A stretch of 64,000 nt of DNA from Dinoroseobacter shibae DFL 12 = DSM 16493 (GTDB lineage: Bacteria; Pseudomonadota; Alphaproteobacteria; Rhodobacterales; Rhodobacteraceae), in assembly GCF_000018145.1 (NCBI RefSeq), contig NC_009952.1, positions 3,348,001 through 3,412,000 on the forward strand, read 5' to 3'. This document shows positions 62,436 through 64,000 of the stretch, one piece after another. The stretch's first letter is position 1, and each line of letters opens with the position of its first letter. The notes beneath the pieces were generated by a model that was given only the letters and a program-made list of their open reading frames with translations, did no database searches and was not told the origin of the DNA. Position numbers and translations under genes: made by a program.

Positions 62436-63863
62436 ATGAAGATAAAGCAGCCCTTTGACGAGATGACGGGCATGGGGGACGGCGCGATCCGGTCCCCGTA
62501 TGCAGATTTTGACACCTGGTTCAGCGGCGAGGACCCCGCCCGCCTGCGCAAGAAGGCCCGCGAAGCCGAAGACGTTTTCCGGCTGACGGGGATCACCTTC
62601 AACGTCTATGGGCGCGAAGAGGCGGCCGAACGGCTCATTCCCTTCGACATCGTGCCGCGCATCATCTCGGCCCGGGAATGGACCCGGCTGGCCAAGGGGA
62701 TCGAGCAGCGGGTGCGCGCGATCAACGCCTTTCTGCACGACATCTATCACCGGCAGGAGATCATCCGCGCGGGCCGCATACCCGCCGAGATGATCGCCAA
62801 TAACGAGGCGTTCCTGCCCCAGATGATCGGCATGACGCCGCCGGGCAATGTCTATACCCATATCGTCGGCATCGACCTGGTGCGCACCGGCGAGGACGAG
62901 TTCTACGTGCTGGAGGACAATGCGCGTACGCCTTCGGGGGTCTCCTACATGCTGGAGAACCGGGAGACGATGCTGCAGATGTTCCCGGAGCTGTTCGCGC
63001 GCAACCGGGTGCGGTCGGTCAGCGAGTACCCGCAAAACCTGCGCCGGTCGTTGAGCGACTGTTTCCCGCCGGCCTGTACCGGCAAGCCGGTGGTGGGGGT
63101 TCTGACCCCGGGGATCCACAACTCGGCCTATTACGAGCATGCGTTTCTCGCCGACAAGATGGGCGCGGCACTGGTGGAGGGGCATGACCTGAAGGTGGTG
63201 GACGGGCGCGTGGCGATGCGGACCACCCGCGGCTTCACCCCGATCGACGTGCTCTACCGGCGGGTGGATGACGATTTCCTCGACCCGATGAATTTCAGGC
63301 CCGAGAGCCTGCTGGGCGTGCCGGGTATCATGGATGTCTACCGCGCGGGCGGGATCACCATCGCCAACGCCCCGGGCACCGGGATCGCGGACGACAAGGC
63401 GATCTATTCCTACATGCCGGAGATCGTCGAGTTCTATACCGGCGAGCAGGCGATCCTGAAGAACGTGCCGACCCATCGCTGCAACGACCCCGACACGCTG
63501 GCCTATGTTCTGGACAATCTGGCCGACTTGGTGGTCAAGGAGGTGCATGGCTCGGGCGGCTACGGGATGCTGGTGGGGCCTGCGGCCTCGAAAAAGGAGA
63601 TCGCCGCCTTCCGCGAGAAGCTGATCGCCAAGCCCGACAGCTATATCGCCCAGCCGACGCTGAGCCTGAGCACGGTGCCGATTTTCGCGCGTTCGGGGCT
63701 GGCGCCGCGGCATGTGGATTTGCGGCCCTTCGTGCTGGTCTCGCCAAAGAAGATCCATATCACGCCCGGCGGGCTGACGCGGGTGGCGTTGCAGAAGGGG
63801 TCGCTGGTGGTCAATTCGAGCCAGGGAGGCGGCACCAAGGACACCTGGGTGCTGGAGGAGTAG
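62436..63863 (+). CDS. Circularly permuted ATP-grasp protein (DUF404/DUF407 type)
   Basis: A 475-aa member of the circularly permuted ATP-grasp family, predicted to ligate amino acids or peptides. Family landmarks: FNVYGREEAAERLIPFDIVPRII, FYVLEDNARTPSGVSYMLENR, PGIHNSAYYEHAFLA, VDVLYRRVDDDFLDP-like (IDVLYRRVDDDFLDP), VKEVHGSGGYGMLVGP and TRVALQKGSLVVNSSQGGGTKDTWVL. In many proteobacteria it is followed by an alpha-E gene and a transglutaminase gene as a peptide-synthesis/maturation cluster; the alpha-E gene follows here. The ATG at 62436 gives the usual N-terminus. Confidence 0.93.
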   Translation: MKIKQPFDEMTGMGDGAIRSPYADFDTWFSGEDPARLRKKAREAEDVFRLTGITFNVYGREEAAERLIPFDIVPRIISAREWTRLAKGIEQRVRAINAFLHDIYHRQEIIRAGRIPAEMIANNEAFLPQMIGMTPPGNVYTHIVGIDLVRTGEDEFYVLEDNARTPSGVSYMLENRETMLQMFPELFARNRVRSVSEYPQNLRRSLSDCFPPACTGKPVVGVLTPGIHNSAYYEHAFLADKMGAALVEGHDLKVVDGRVAMRTTRGFTPIDVLYRRVDDDFLDPMNFRPESLLGVPGIMDVYRAGGITIANAPGTGIADDKAIYSYMPEIVEFYTGEQAILKNVPTHRCNDPDTLAYVLDNLADLVVKEVHGSGGYGMLVGPAASKKEIAAFREKLIAKPDSYIAQPTLSLSTVPIFARSGLAPRHVDLRPFVLVSPKKIHITPGGLTRVALQKGSLVVNSSQGGGTKDTWVLEE

Positions 63864-63867
63864 GGTC

Positions 63868-64000
63868 ATGCTGGGCAAGACAGCCGGGGGCCTGTTCTGG
63901 ATGTTTCGGTATCTGGAGCGGTCGGAAAACATCGCGCGGCTCGTGGATGCCGGGCAGCGGATCGCGCTGACCCGCTCGGACGCGGCGGCGAGCGAGTGGG
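63868..64000 (+). CDS. Alpha-E domain protein, N-terminal part (continues beyond window)
   Basis: The first 44 codons give MLGKTAGGLFWMFRYLERSENIARLVDAGQRIAL, the characteristic start of alpha-E (DUF403) proteins, which accompany the circularly permuted ATP-grasp gene. It begins 4 bp after that gene's stop, so the two are co-transcribed. The rest lies outside the window. Confidence 0.92.
   Translation, partial: MLGKTAGGLFWMFRYLERSENIARLVDAGQRIALTRSDAAASEW

Overview
The window is a GC-rich chromosomal segment from a marine-type alphaproteobacterium, most likely a denitrifying member of the Roseobacter group (Rhodobacteraceae). This rests on gene content and order: norBQDEF, a hemA flanked by two Crp/Fnr (DNR/NnrR-type) regulators, nosCRZDFYLX, a PuuD-type urate oxidase, soxCD-like genes, a DUF2794 protein, and alphaproteobacterial SOS and NnrR boxes. 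The species cannot be named from the sequence alone.

Layout. (1) 1-16.6 kb is a denitrification block: the end of norB, norQDEF, a regulator, hemA, a second regulator, then the complete nitrous oxide reductase operon. Two perfect NnrR/DNR boxes (TTAAC-N4-GTCAA) lie at 6496 and 7397. (2) 17-24.6 kb is a purine/urate catabolism cluster: ureidoglycine aminohydrolase, RidA, NCS2 permease, ureidoglycolate lyase, a fused allantoinase/OHCU decarboxylase, hydroxyisourate hydrolase, a LysR regulator and the membrane urate oxidase PuuD. (3) 24.9-27.4 kb holds two convergent uncharacterised membrane proteins, one resembling SLATT/DUF4231 proteins of bacterial conflict systems. (4) 27.6-31.3 kb has a phospholipase D-like lipoprotein and a soxCD-like sulfite/sulfane dehydrogenase pair.

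(5) 31.66-48.96 kb is a genomic island of about 17.3 kb. It is integrated at the 3' end of tRNA-Lys(TTT) and bounded by a 53-bp direct repeat (51 identical positions). It carries a tyrosine integrase at its left end, a complete type I-E CRISPR-Cas system (cas3, casABCDE, cas1, cas2), a 34-repeat/33-spacer array, a three-gene HTH/HTH/tyrosine-recombinase operon, and a QatB-QatC-like defence pair. The qatC-like frame is interrupted by one in-frame TGA. The left att copy has the anticodon loop of a tRNA-Lys(CTT), which suggests the element's attP came from a different isoacceptor. GCTTACCC-type repeats at both island ends are candidate arm-type integrase sites.

(6) 49-64 kb returns to core chromosome: dapF, mtaB, an orphan imuB with a LexA box just upstream, DUF2794, an NlpC/P60 hydrolase, an M17 aminopeptidase, a beta-carbonic anhydrase followed by SbtA and a PII-like SbtB (bicarbonate uptake), asd, a glycosyltransferase, a circularly permuted ATP-grasp protein and the start of an alpha-E protein. 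A roughly 48-bp dispersed intergenic repeat occurs four times between 53.3 and 56.8 kb.

The main candidates for further work are the mobile CRISPR/Qat defence island with its hybrid tRNA attachment site and broken qatC, and the convergent SLATT-like/membrane-Rossmann pair.
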